In this document: positions 41,869 to 50,561 of the stretch, one piece after another
Layout of the letters: the number at the start of each line of letters is the position of its first letter
Numbering within the stretch: position 1 is the first letter of the stretch
Assembly: GCF_900106585.1 (NCBI RefSeq)
Contig: NZ_FNWH01000006.1
Location: 1,418,756 to 1,482,755, forward strand
Length of the DNA: 64,000 nucleotides
DNA from: Acidaminococcus timonensis
GTDB lineage: Bacteria > Bacillota > Negativicutes > Acidaminococcales > Acidaminococcaceae
Direction of reading: 5' to 3'
Notes under the pieces: generated by a model
Told to the model about the DNA's origin: nothing
Databases searched by the model: none
What the model saw: only the letters and a program-made list of their open reading frames with translations
Position numbers and translations under genes: made by a program

Positions 41869-43635
41869 TCAGTGTCCTACGTTTTCCTCTTCTCTGGCCA
41901 GTTCCTGTTCTGCCTTTTCCCGATACTGGATATCGTGCAGATGGGCATACAGGCCATGGAGGGCCATCAGTTCCTCGTGGGTACCGGATTCCACGATCTC
42001 GCCGTGGTCCAGTACCAGGATCTTGCTGGCGTTCTGGATGGTGGACAGCCGGTGGGCAATGACAAAGGATGTACGGCCCACCATGAGCCGATCCAGGGCT
42101 TCCTGCACCAGCCGTTCACTTTCTGTATCCAGGGCAGAAGTGGCTTCGTCCAGGATCAGGATCCGGGGATCCTTCAGGATGGCCCGGGCAATGGCAATGC
42201 GCTGCCGCTGGCCGCCGGACACGTTGATCCCCCGGTCGCCCAGCTGGGTATCATATCCCTGGGGCAGCTGCATGATGAATTCGTGGGCATTGGCCGCCTT
42301 GGCCGCTGCCACCACTTCCTCCTTCGTGGCATCCAGGCGCCCGTACAGGATGTTGTTGTACACCGTATCGTTGAACAGGTTGGTTTCCTGGGGAACGATG
42401 CCCACCTGCTCACGCAGGGAAGCCACGGTCACGTCCCGGATGTCATGGTCATCGATGAGGATGGCCCCCTCGGTCACGTCATAGAAACGGGGCAGCAGGT
42501 TGGCGATGGTGGATTTGCCGGCACCGCTGGGTCCCACCAGGGCGATGGCCTGGCCGGGTTCTGCCTTGAAGTTCAGGTGTTTCAAGATGGGTTCCTCTGG
42601 ATTGTAGGCGAAGGACACATCCCGGAATTCCACCTTCCCCCTGACCGGAGGCAGGGCAATGGCATCGGGCTTTTCAGGGATCTCTTCATCCAGGTCCAGG
42701 ATGCTGAACACACGGTCCGCAGCAGCCAGTGCCTTCTGGATGTTCCCCAGCACCCGGGCGATCCGCTTGATGGGGTTGGAGATGTTCACAGCGTATACCA
42801 GGAAGGCGATCAGGGACCCGGCAGTGATGTCACCGGCCAGCACCCCCCGGCCACCGAACCAGATGATGGCCGTGACGCCCAGGGCCGCGATGAATTCAAT
42901 CACCGGGGAAAGGGTCCCCATGAGCCGTACGCTCTTCATGTTGGCATCGAAGTTCTGGCGGTTGGTCCGTTCGAACCGGGCAATTTCATAGGGTTCCCGC
43001 ACAAAGGACTTCACCACCCGGCTGGCGGACAGGGTTTCCTGCAGTACGGAGGTGATGTCGGCGGTGGCCTGCTGGATCCGGTGGCCGGTCTTGCGGATCT
43101 TCTTGCCGAAGAAATCCATGAAGAACAGCACCACCGGGAAGGTGCAGAACGCAAACAGGGTCAGCTTCCAGTCCAGGTACACCATGGCGCAGATGGACCC
43201 GATGAGCACAGAGGTTTCCGTGATGATTTCCACGGAGTTGTCCACCATGGCAGCCTGCATGGCCTGCACGTCGTTGGTCACGTAGCTCATGATGGTCCCC
43301 AGCTTGTTGGTATCGTAGAACCGGGTATCCAGTTCCATCATCTTCTTGAACACCAGGCCCCGGATGTCGATGACCACGCTTTCACCCACGTAGTTCATCA
43401 GGTAGTTCTGGCCATAGTAGGTAATGCCGCGGGCGAAGAAGATCACCACGATGCCCAAGGCAATCAGGTTCAGCAAGTCGCTGTCGTTGTTGATGAACAC
43501 CTTGTCGATCACGTCCCGGACGATCCAGGGCACATACAGGTTGGCGGCCGAAGTGAGCACCGTGCAGATCCCGGCCAGTGCCAGACGGGGCAGGTAGGGT
43601 TTGATGAATTTCAGGATGCGCAGATACAGGTTCAT
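41869..43635 (-). CDS. msbA: lipid A export ABC transporter MsbA
   Basis: This 588-residue half-transporter flips lipid A-core across the inner membrane. Six transmembrane helices fill about 15-310. The ATPase domain (about 340-575) has Walker A GPSGAGKST (about 374-382), signature NVSGGQRQR (about 472-480) and Walker B ILILDEATSALD (about 492-503). Length matches MsbA. It overlaps lpxB and lies directly before the waaA-lpxK gene, a typical lipid A setting; a generic multidrug exporter is the alternative. Confidence 0.9.
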   Translation of the reverse strand: MNLYLRILKFIKPYLPRLALAGICTVLTSAANLYVPWIVRDVIDKVFINNDSDLLNLIALGIVVIFFARGITYYGQNYLMNYVGESVVIDIRGLVFKKMMELDTRFYDTNKLGTIMSYVTNDVQAMQAAMVDNSVEIITETSVLIGSICAMVYLDWKLTLFAFCTFPVVLFFMDFFGKKIRKTGHRIQQATADITSVLQETLSASRVVKSFVREPYEIARFERTNRQNFDANMKSVRLMGTLSPVIEFIAALGVTAIIWFGGRGVLAGDITAGSLIAFLVYAVNISNPIKRIARVLGNIQKALAAADRVFSILDLDEEIPEKPDAIALPPVRGKVEFRDVSFAYNPEEPILKHLNFKAEPGQAIALVGPSGAGKSTIANLLPRFYDVTEGAILIDDHDIRDVTVASLREQVGIVPQETNLFNDTVYNNILYGRLDATKEEVVAAAKAANAHEFIMQLPQGYDTQLGDRGINVSGGQRQRIAIARAILKDPRILILDEATSALDTESERLVQEALDRLMVGRTSFVIAHRLSTIQNASKILVLDHGEIVESGTHEELMALHGLYAHLHDIQYREKAEQELAREEENVGH

Positions 43636-44768
43636 TCTTTCTCCTTTGCTGTTTCGAGGATCAGGGCTGCTGTACGGTCCACCGCCCCGGGTTTCCCCAG
43701 TTTGGCTACCGCCTGCTGCAGCTCACGGCGTACGGATCGGGCCCCTTCCGGTTCCAGGAAGGCCAGGACCGCAGACGCCATGCGTTCAGGGGTCATATTT
43801 TCCTGGATCAGTTCCGGAAGGATCTCTTTTCCGGCCAGGATATTGGGAAGGCCGATGTATTTCACATAGACCAGATGTCTGGCAAGGAAAATGCTCAGGG
43901 CACTGGCACGGTAGCAGATCACGCTGGGCAGCCCGCAGAGAGCGGCTTCCAGGGTCACGGTGCCACTGGTGGCCAGGGCCGCATCAGAGGCAGTCATCAC
44001 ATCATAGTTGTGTCCCTCCACCACCTTCACCGATTCAGGGGACCGGGCCAGGAGGGAATCCAGCAGGTCCCTGTCGATGGAAGGAGCCTTCTGGAGGACG
44101 AAATCCACCTCCGGTCGCTGCTTTTTGATGAGTGGCAGGGCCTGGAGCATGACCGGCAGCACCCCGGTGATTTCTTTCACCCGGCTGCCGGGCAGCAGGA
44201 GTACCACCGGATGGCCGGGCCGTTTGCCGAGGAACGCTTCGGCCTCCTGGGGACTCATTTCCGGCTGGACGATGTCCACCAGGGGATTCCCCACGAATTC
44301 CACCGGGGCGCCGGCCTCTTCATAGACCCTGGCGGCAAAGGGATAGATGCAGGCCACTTTCGTACACAGGCCGGCCACCATCTTTGCCCGGCCCCGGCGC
44401 CAGGCCCATGCGGAAGGCGGAATATAGGAAAACACCGGGATGCCCAGGGCTTTGGCTTCCTTCGCCACCCGCATATTGAAATCGGGGTAATCCACGGTGA
44501 CGAACACATCGGGCTTCCGCTCCTCCATCAGCCGGCGGAAGGCCTTCTTCAGGCCCAGCAGCCTGGGCAGGGCTTTCAGCACTTCCACGAAGCCCATGAC
44601 ACTGTATTCTTTATAGTTGAAAACCACTTCGCCACCGGCTGCGGCCAGGGCCTCTCCGCCCATGCCGAACACCTGGGCGGAAGGGTCCTGCTGCAGGATG
44701 GCACGGGTCAGCGCAGCGGCATGCAGATCGCCGGAGGCTTCCCCTGCAGAAATGAAAACTTTGGTCAC
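43632..44768 (-). CDS. lpxB: lipid-A-disaccharide synthase
   Basis: This 378-residue GT19 enzyme joins UDP-diacylglucosamine and lipid X. It opens with FISAGEASGDLHA (about 5-17), and GMGGEAL, VTVDYPDFNMRVA and PPSAWAWRRGRA follow in the first half. Donor-side motifs LLPGSRVKEI and TSGTVTLEAAL come in the second. I chose the GTG start because GAGAGGAG lies about ten bases before it; an ATG six codons upstream sits on top of that ribosome site. A TATAAT at 44810-44815 just downstream of the preceding terminator suggests a new transcript begins here. Confidence 0.93.
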   Translation of the reverse strand: MTKVFISAGEASGDLHAAALTRAILQQDPSAQVFGMGGEALAAAGGEVVFNYKEYSVMGFVEVLKALPRLLGLKKAFRRLMEERKPDVFVTVDYPDFNMRVAKEAKALGIPVFSYIPPSAWAWRRGRAKMVAGLCTKVACIYPFAARVYEEAGAPVEFVGNPLVDIVQPEMSPQEAEAFLGKRPGHPVVLLLPGSRVKEITGVLPVMLQALPLIKKQRPEVDFVLQKAPSIDRDLLDSLLARSPESVKVVEGHNYDVMTASDAALATSGTVTLEAALCGLPSVICYRASALSIFLARHLVYVKYIGLPNILAGKEILPELIQENMTPERMASAVLAFLEPEGARSVRRELQQAVAKLGKPGAVDRTAALILETAKEKE

Positions 44769-44822
44769 CCTGTTGTCTCCTCTCATTTGAACATAATGAT
44801 ACAGTATATATTATAACACATC

Positions 44823-44872
44823 AAAAAGGAGCTATCCCGTGAATTTTCAAATTCACGGGATAGCTCCTTTTT
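44823..44872 (-). terminator. very strong terminator between lpxI and lpxB
   Basis: A 24-bp perfect stem (44823-44846 with 44849-44872) with a two-base centre is bounded by A and T tracts. It follows the lpxI stop by about 55 bases and splits the lipid A genes into two transcripts. It works in either direction. Confidence 0.93.
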
Positions 44873-44926
44873 CTTGCTGACGGCCGACTTGCGCCGTCCT
44901 GTGTCTCTGATCGAAGGATGCCCGAT

Positions 44927-45751
44927 CTATTTGCTTTCCGGATCCTTCATGGCCACTACAGTGATGTCGTGGTCGTCGGCCAGTTTCAGGGCCTTTTCCC
45001 GTTCCACCAGCAGGGTCCGGCCCGCTTCCATGACAATACCGGCACAGCCGCTTTCAATCATGGATTCGATGGTGCGCACCCCCACCCCCGGCATATCGAA
45101 CCGGTTGTCCTGGGCGGGTTTGGCAGTCTTGGCCACAATGGCCTTCTTGCCCAGTTTTCCGCCCCGCAGGATGCAGGCGTCGGTCCCTTCGATGGCTTCC
45201 ACGGCCATGATGGCCTTGTTCTTCACCACCACGGTCTGGCCGATGTCCAGGCCGCCGATCTTCTTGGCCATGGCGAAGCCATACTGCATATCCTCCCACT
45301 CTTCCCGGGTGGGTTTCCGCTTGCTCAGCACCCCTTCCTGAGGCATGAGATCCTTCAGGAACAGGGTCTGGTCCATCACGTGGATGCCCAGACTCTCCAG
45401 TTTGGCCACCAGGGCGTTCATGATGGTATCGTCATGGCGATCAGGCAGGCTCATGAGGATCTTGATGGCCTGCCAGTCGGGCACCAGTACACCCCCGGAA
45501 TACAGGATTTCCTTGGTCACCTTGCCGATCATGGTGACCTCGTCCACCCCTTCCTTCTGCAGGGTCTTGAAGATCCTGCCCACCTTGCCGATGTTGATGG
45601 CATAGAAAGCGTCAGCCTCTCCGGGCAGTTCTTCATGGGTACCCGGCACCAGGCCGATGGCCACTGTCCGGTAGCCTTCTTTCCGGGCACCCCGGACCAC
45701 GTCAACGGGCAGATGTCCTACCCCGGCCAGTACTCCTAAGGTCTTCCCCAT
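44927..45751 (-). CDS. lpxI: UDP-2,3-diacylglucosamine pyrophosphatase LpxI
   Basis: This 274-residue enzyme hydrolyses UDP-2,3-diacylglucosamine to lipid X and UMP; it is the LpxH analogue of bacteria lacking LpxH (formerly DUF1009). Diagnostic parts are LGVLAGVGHLPVDVVRGARK (about 5-24), IGKVGRIFKTLQKEGV (about 54-69), the DDTIMNAL segment and the C-terminal MPGVGVRTIESM. Length matches. It is the last gene of the bamA-to-lpxI run, after lpxA. Confidence 0.95.
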   Translation of the reverse strand: MGKTLGVLAGVGHLPVDVVRGARKEGYRTVAIGLVPGTHEELPGEADAFYAINIGKVGRIFKTLQKEGVDEVTMIGKVTKEILYSGGVLVPDWQAIKILMSLPDRHDDTIMNALVAKLESLGIHVMDQTLFLKDLMPQEGVLSKRKPTREEWEDMQYGFAMAKKIGGLDIGQTVVVKNKAIMAVEAIEGTDACILRGGKLGKKAIVAKTAKPAQDNRFDMPGVGVRTIESMIESGCAGIVMEAGRTLLVEREKALKLADDHDITVVAMKDPESK

Positions 45752-45757
45752 AGGCTC

Positions 45758-46567
45758 TTACTCCCGGATGCCATGGGCGGATGCCCGGCAAATGCCTCTT
45801 TCCACCGTACGCAGGAAGCGCATGAAATGTTCCACTTCTTCGTAGCTGTCCAGTTCCTGTTCCATGGTCTTGATGGCATCCGTCAGGGACAGGCCTCTCT
45901 TGTACAGGATCTTGTAGGCTTTCTTCAGTTCCCGGCGCACTTCCATGGGGATGCCTGCCCGGGAAATGCCCACGCTGTTCAGTCCTGCCACATAGGCCGG
46001 GTTACCGGCCACGATCACGAAGGGGGGTACATCCTGGGAAATCCGGCTCATGCCGCCGCACATGCAGTTGCGCCCGATCTTGGTGAACTGGTGCACAGCG
46101 GTCAGACCGCCGATGACGGCCCGGTCTTCCACAATCACGTGCCCGGCCAGGGTTGCCACGTTGCTCATGATCACGTTGTTCCCCACGATGCAGTTGTGGG
46201 CCACGTGGGTGTAGGCCATCATCAGCACGTTGTTGCCGATGCGGGTCTCGTTGCCTTCGCCCACCGCACGATGGACCGTGGCACATTCCCGGATGGTCAC
46301 ATGGTCACCGATGATGGTGGCGGTATCTTCGCCCTTGTATTTCAGGTCCTGAGGGACTTCACCGATGCTGGCACCCTGGAAGAACTCACAGTTCCTGCCG
46401 ATGGTGGTCCGGCCGGTAATCACCACATGGGGGTGGATGATGGTGCCTTCACCGATCTTGACATGTTCACCGATGATAGAGTACGGGCCAATTTTCACGT
46501 TGGGGCCGATTTCCGCACCCGGTGCTATGATGGCTGTCTCATGGATCATAGTAGAATCTGCTGTCAT
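45758..46567 (-). CDS. lpxA: UDP-N-acetylglucosamine acyltransferase
   Basis: This 269-residue left-handed beta-helix enzyme puts the first 3-hydroxyacyl chain on UDP-GlcNAc. Hexapeptide repeats run from residue about 8 to 190; the catalytic histidine lies in AYTHVAHNC (about 127-135), and HQFTKIGRNCMCGG and NPAYVAGLN follow, as in LpxA. The C-terminal helical domain (about 200-269) is present. The chosen start is the first ATG; a second Met six codons later is also possible. Confidence 0.95.
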   Translation of the reverse strand: MTADSTMIHETAIIAPGAEIGPNVKIGPYSIIGEHVKIGEGTIIHPHVVITGRTTIGRNCEFFQGASIGEVPQDLKYKGEDTATIIGDHVTIRECATVHRAVGEGNETRIGNNVLMMAYTHVAHNCIVGNNVIMSNVATLAGHVIVEDRAVIGGLTAVHQFTKIGRNCMCGGMSRISQDVPPFVIVAGNPAYVAGLNSVGISRAGIPMEVRRELKKAYKILYKRGLSLTDAIKTMEQELDSYEEVEHFMRFLRTVERGICRASAHGIRE

Positions 46568-46582
46568 TGTTTCACTCCACCT

Positions 46583-47920
46583 TTATTGTTTATTTTCTGC
46601 CAGTGCAAAGAAGAAATCCCCTTCGCAGGCAGCCTCGCCGTCCACCGTACCTTCACAGTGGGCAACGCCCATATTGCCTTTGATCTTCGTAATGATGGCC
46701 GTGGTCACCAGCTGGTCCCCCGGTTTGATGGGCCGGCGGAACCGGACCTTGTCGATCTTGCCGAACACCGCGATCTTGCCCCGGTTCTCTTCCGGATACA
46801 GCAGGGTGACACCGCCCACCTGGGCCATGGCTTCGATCAGCAGCACACCCGGCATGATGGGGTTGCCCGGAAAATGGCCGATGAACTGGGGTTCATTCAT
46901 GGTGATGTTCTTGATGCCCACAGCCCGTTTCATGGGTTCCAATTCAATGATCCGGTCCACCAGCAGCATGGGATACCGATGGGGCAGGATCTTTTGGATT
47001 TCTTGGATGTCTAATGTAATCATAGCCTTACTCCTTACTTCACTTGTATTCTGTTTTACCCGATGATCCGGTTTGCAACGGTATTCGGATTCACGGATGC
47101 GACGGTATTCGTCGATCTGCCGGGACACATTGTCGTTGAACGCATGGCCGCTCTTCATGCAGATGATGTGTGCGTGGATGGGGCCCAGCAGGTACATGTC
47201 CCCGATCACATCCAGGATCTTGTGCCGGATCAGTTCATCCGGGAACCGCATTTTGGACAGCACGCCGTCCTTGCTGAACACCACCACATTGTCCAGGTTG
47301 CCTCCCAGGCCCAGGCCCATTTTCTGCAGCTGAGCAATTTCGTCTTCAAAGGCCACGGTGCGGGCCGGTGCGATTTCCTTCAGCAGGGTATCGCCCCTGT
47401 CCTCCACATCCAGCACCTGGGTCCCCAGCAGGGGATGGGGATTGATGGAGGTAAAGGTCACGCGGAAACCTTCATAGGGCAGGACCACGATGGAGCGGTC
47501 TCCATCATAATGGGAGAAGGCCCGGTCCACATGGTACACATGGCGTTCCGCATCCTGCTCTTCGATGCCGGCTTTCAGGATCTGGTCGATGAAAGCCTGG
47601 GCCGAACCATCTCCCACAGGAGGTTCAGCAGAAGACATCTCCACATAGCAGTTGTCGATCTTCAGGATGGCAAAGGCAGCCATCAGATGTTCGATGGTGG
47701 TCACCTGGGCTCCGTTTTCGCTCAGGGTGGTGGCCCGGGTGGTCCTGGTGATGTTGGAAGCCACAGCATGGACCTGGGGCCTTCCTTCCAGATCCGTACG
47801 GATGAATACAATCCCTGTATCCACCGGTGCCGGGCGCAGGGTCATCTCCACCATTTTTCCGGAATGGAGGCCGATGCCGTCGCAGGAAACTGCCTGCTTC
47901 AGGGTATGTTGTTTTTCCAT
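46583..47920 (-). CDS. LpxC-FabZ fusion (UDP-acyl-GlcNAc deacetylase / hydroxyacyl-ACP dehydratase)
   Basis: This is one uninterrupted 445-residue frame. Residues 1 to about 275 are LpxC, the zinc deacetylase committing to lipid A: GIGLHSGK (15-22), zinc ligands H78 (TIEHLMAA), H233 and D237 (HKILDVIGD), and H259 (GHAFND). Residues 300-445 are FabZ, the fatty-acid dehydratase: LPHRYPML, then GHFPGNPIMPGVLLIEA with its catalytic His and Glu. A 25-residue hydrophilic linker joins them. FabZ's own MITLDIQEI start at 47023 has AAGGAG seven bases upstream, so free FabZ (146 residues) could also be made. The fusion links two enzymes that compete for 3-hydroxyacyl-ACP. Confidence 0.93.
   Translation of the reverse strand: MEKQHTLKQAVSCDGIGLHSGKMVEMTLRPAPVDTGIVFIRTDLEGRPQVHAVASNITRTTRATTLSENGAQVTTIEHLMAAFAILKIDNCYVEMSSAEPPVGDGSAQAFIDQILKAGIEEQDAERHVYHVDRAFSHYDGDRSIVVLPYEGFRVTFTSINPHPLLGTQVLDVEDRGDTLLKEIAPARTVAFEDEIAQLQKMGLGLGGNLDNVVVFSKDGVLSKMRFPDELIRHKILDVIGDMYLLGPIHAHIICMKSGHAFNDNVSRQIDEYRRIRESEYRCKPDHRVKQNTSEVRSKAMITLDIQEIQKILPHRYPMLLVDRIIELEPMKRAVGIKNITMNEPQFIGHFPGNPIMPGVLLIEAMAQVGGVTLLYPEENRGKIAVFGKIDKVRFRRPIKPGDQLVTTAIITKIKGNMGVAHCEGTVDGEAACEGDFFFALAENKQ
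47024..47040 (-). promoter_or_regulatory. internal ribosome site for FabZ inside lpxC-fabZ
   Basis: On the minus strand GTAAGGAGTAAGGCT directly precedes the in-frame ATG of the FabZ part. AAGGAG with a seven-base spacer is as good as the ribosome sites of neighbouring genes. Confidence 0.65.
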
Positions 47921-47929
47921 GGGTGTCGA

Positions 47930-48829
47930 TCACACGCCTTTCTTGTACATTTCGTACCGTTTGCGGCCATCTTTCCAACGGTCGTGGACCCAGAACCACA
48001 TGGCCGGATCCAACCGGATTTCCCGCTCGGCGATGGCTACCAGTTCTTCCATTATAACACGGACATCCTCGGAACGGTTAGGAGTTTTCGCCGTATGGAG
48101 GGCCGGATAGATCCGGGCAGTCAGGGTCCCGTCCGGATTGTTGTGCATAAAAAGGGGCACAATGGGCGAACCGAACATCCGGGAAAGGTGGGCTGCTCCC
48201 TGGGGCACCCGGGAAGGTTTGCCGAAGAACAGCAGGTGTTCTCCCGTATGGGCGGAATCCTGGTCGTAGAGGATCCCCACCAGATGTTTCTTTTTCAGAT
48301 AGCGGCCGATGGCCAGCATGCTGTTTTCTCCGTGGTTGTAGGTCACATGCTGTCCCACCATCTGCCGGTAATCGTTGATGAACTTGTCCATGGCCCCGTT
48401 GTTCTGCTTGCGGGTAATGGACAAAATGGGATAGCCCAGCAGCGCCATGGAGGCGCCCAGCATCTCCCAGTTCCCATAGTGGGCCGTGCACATGATCACG
48501 CCCCTGTCCTCGGCATAGGCTTTTTCCAGGTTCTCCAGTCCCTCAAAATGGACCAGCTGCCGGAAATTGTCCCTGTTGATCAGCGGATATTTCAGGACCT
48601 CGATGAGCATGCGGCCGAACCGGTGGACACTTTCCTCGGCGATGGCTTCCGCCCTGGCATCATCCACCCCCAGGCAGTCCTTGATGTTCTCCTTCGCCAT
48701 ATAGCGGCGCCAGGCGGGAACCACATGCCAGCCCAGATGTCCCAGCACCCAGGCCAGTGCCCGGTTCAGGCAATCGGGCTGATGGCACACCAGCCAGCTG
48801 ATGAACTGCATCAGTTTGTACGCAGCCAT
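47930..48829 (-). CDS. lipid A biosynthesis acyltransferase (LpxL/LpxM family), copy 2
   Basis: This 299-residue acyltransferase is expected to add a secondary acyl chain to lipid A. The catalytic motif is HYGNWE (H117 to E122), then YDQDSA (about 185-190) and a C-terminal WFWVHDRWKDGRK (about 279-291). An N-terminal hydrophobic helix gives membrane association. It differs considerably from the other family member at 35322-36191, so the two are old paralogs with separate acceptor steps rather than a recent duplication. Confidence 0.9.
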   Translation of the reverse strand: MAAYKLMQFISWLVCHQPDCLNRALAWVLGHLGWHVVPAWRRYMAKENIKDCLGVDDARAEAIAEESVHRFGRMLIEVLKYPLINRDNFRQLVHFEGLENLEKAYAEDRGVIMCTAHYGNWEMLGASMALLGYPILSITRKQNNGAMDKFINDYRQMVGQHVTYNHGENSMLAIGRYLKKKHLVGILYDQDSAHTGEHLLFFGKPSRVPQGAAHLSRMFGSPIVPLFMHNNPDGTLTARIYPALHTAKTPNRSEDVRVIMEELVAIAEREIRLDPAMWFWVHDRWKDGRKRYEMYKKGV

Positions 48830-48841
48830 CCTCGTCCCTCC

Positions 48842-49450
48842 TTAGAATGTGAGATTCATGCCTCCGTAGAGGTGTTTGTCCCGGACACCCACTTCTGTCT
48901 GGATGAATTTGCCCACGGGCACTGCGGCGCCATAGTTGAAGTGGCTGCCGTCATATTCACCCATCAGATTCATGGAAAGGCCCAGGAGCTTCGTTTCTTT
49001 TTCCACGGCATAGAATCCGTGCTTGTACTGATCCCCGGTACCCACGCCTGCATGGAGCTTCCAGCCGGCGAACAGGGCCTTGCTCACGGCCACATAGCCA
49101 CGGCGATCCCGGTTATCGGCAATATCTTCCACGCCGACAGCGATGGCCGGCGTCACCGGCGTTTCCCGCAGCACCTGGAGTTTGGCACTGACGGTACCAT
49201 AGGAGCCGTCATGTTTGGTATCCACATGGCTGCCGGCAATCTCGATGCCCAGAGGCAGGGCGATGTTCCCCCGTACATTCCGCCCTTCCTTGGTCCAGTC
49301 CAGGCCGCCGGACACATGGCCCGGGAGCCGCACATAACCGGAAGGGGCGTTGATGACGCCGCTGGTACCGCTGGGAGTCACCTTGGCTTCTGCCGCCAGG
49401 GGCAGGCAGCTCAGGGCACACAGCAGCACTGCGGTCAGTTGTTTTTTCAT
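48842..49450 (-). CDS. small outer-membrane barrel-like protein (YjbH-type repeat)
   Basis: This 202-residue exported protein has a signal peptide (about 1-22, cleavage near AEA) and alternating beta-strand patterns to a terminal aromatic strand (LYGGMNLTF). The opening TPSGTSGVINAPSGYVRLPG (about 25-44) resembles the start of YjbH-type outer-membrane domains. This suggests a small beta-barrel or half-barrel; the function is unknown. It lies between lpxD and an lpxL gene, five bases from lpxD, so it is co-transcribed with lipid A genes. Confidence 0.72.
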   Translation of the reverse strand: MKKQLTAVLLCALSCLPLAAEAKVTPSGTSGVINAPSGYVRLPGHVSGGLDWTKEGRNVRGNIALPLGIEIAGSHVDTKHDGSYGTVSAKLQVLRETPVTPAIAVGVEDIADNRDRRGYVAVSKALFAGWKLHAGVGTGDQYKHGFYAVEKETKLLGLSMNLMGEYDGSHFNYGAAVPVGKFIQTEVGVRDKHLYGGMNLTF

Positions 49451-49454
49451 GGGT

Positions 49455-50489
49455 TTACTCCTTCTTCTCGCTTTCCAGTTTTTCCACGGTCTTTTCCAGC
49501 TGGCGCAGCCGTTTCAGCAGACCGCCCAGTTTCCGTTCATTGGCCACCTGGCGCAGCCAGTCCACATGGGGCTGTGCCGGGAAGCCGGCCCATACCACAC
49601 CGTCGGGTACATCGCTGATGATACCGGTCCGGCCGGCGAAGGTGCAGCCCCTGCCGATCTTCAGGTGACCGGCGGTAGCAGCCTGGCCGCCGAAAGTGCA
49701 GTTGTCGCCGATGGTGACACTGCCGCTGATGCCCACATGGGCCACCAGGATGCAGTTCTCACCGATGATGTCGTTATGACCCACATGGACCAGGTTGTCG
49801 ATCTTGGTTCCCTTCCCCACCACGGTGCTGTCCACCGTGGCCCGGTCGATGCAGGTATTGCAGCCGATTTCCACATCGTCGCCCAGGACCACATTGCCGG
49901 TCTGGAGCACCTTAGTGTGCTTTCCGTTCGCCGTGATGTAGCCGAATCCATCACCACCGATGACGCAGCCGGCCTGGAGGATCACCCGGTCACCCACCAC
50001 GCAGTTTTCCCGCACCGTCACGTTGGAATACAGGGTGCAGTCGCTGCCGATCTTCACATGCCGCCCCACGTATACATGGGGATAGATCACCGTGTTGTCG
50101 CCGATTTCCGCATCTTCTGCCACGTAGGCAAAGGGCAGGATGGCCACGCCCTTGCCCACCTTGGCAGAAGGATGGATGAACGCATATTGGCTGATGCCCC
50201 GGTTGACCTTTTCAGGCGGGCGGAACAGCTGCAGCAGACGGGCAAAGGCAGCCCGGGGATTTTCCACAGAGAGCACTGCCTGGTTCCCCTTCAGGCTCCC
50301 CCCTTCCGGGATCATGATGGCCCCTGCATGGGACTGTCCGGCAATTTCCAGGTACGGAGGCACCGCAAACGAAATCTGGTCCGGCTGGGCTTCTTCCAGC
50401 CCATTGACCCCTTTGATCACCATGGCCGGATCCCCCTGGAGGATCTTCCCCTGTAACAAATCGGCCAGTTCCTGTAATGTTTTTTCCAT
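49455..50489 (-). CDS. lpxD: UDP-3-O-(3-hydroxyacyl)glucosamine N-acyltransferase
   Basis: This 344-residue enzyme adds the N-linked hydroxyacyl chain. An N-terminal uridine-binding domain (about 1-95) precedes a left-handed beta-helix of hexapeptide repeats (about 100-300). The catalytic His lies in LVHVGHNDIIGENC, followed by a C-terminal coiled coil (LLKRLRQLEKTVEKLE). I favour the second Met (MEKTLQEL) since AAAGGA lies about ten bases before it; the ATG six codons earlier has a ribosome site too close. Length matches the family. Confidence 0.94.
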   Translation of the reverse strand: MEKTLQELADLLQGKILQGDPAMVIKGVNGLEEAQPDQISFAVPPYLEIAGQSHAGAIMIPEGGSLKGNQAVLSVENPRAAFARLLQLFRPPEKVNRGISQYAFIHPSAKVGKGVAILPFAYVAEDAEIGDNTVIYPHVYVGRHVKIGSDCTLYSNVTVRENCVVGDRVILQAGCVIGGDGFGYITANGKHTKVLQTGNVVLGDDVEIGCNTCIDRATVDSTVVGKGTKIDNLVHVGHNDIIGENCILVAHVGISGSVTIGDNCTFGGQAATAGHLKIGRGCTFAGRTGIISDVPDGVVWAGFPAQPHVDWLRQVANERKLGGLLKRLRQLEKTVEKLESEKKE

Positions 50490-50561
50490 ATCCAGCATCC
50501 TTTCCATTTTCCTGATGGTACGGGAAAAAGGGCGAACTTACCTGTTCGCCCTTGCTCTTTC

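Noticed and set aside
47063..49618. 851-codon open frame on the plus strand opposite lpxC, lpxL and the barrel gene
   Set aside because: It crosses several genes on the other strand and has the antisense composition; unsupported.
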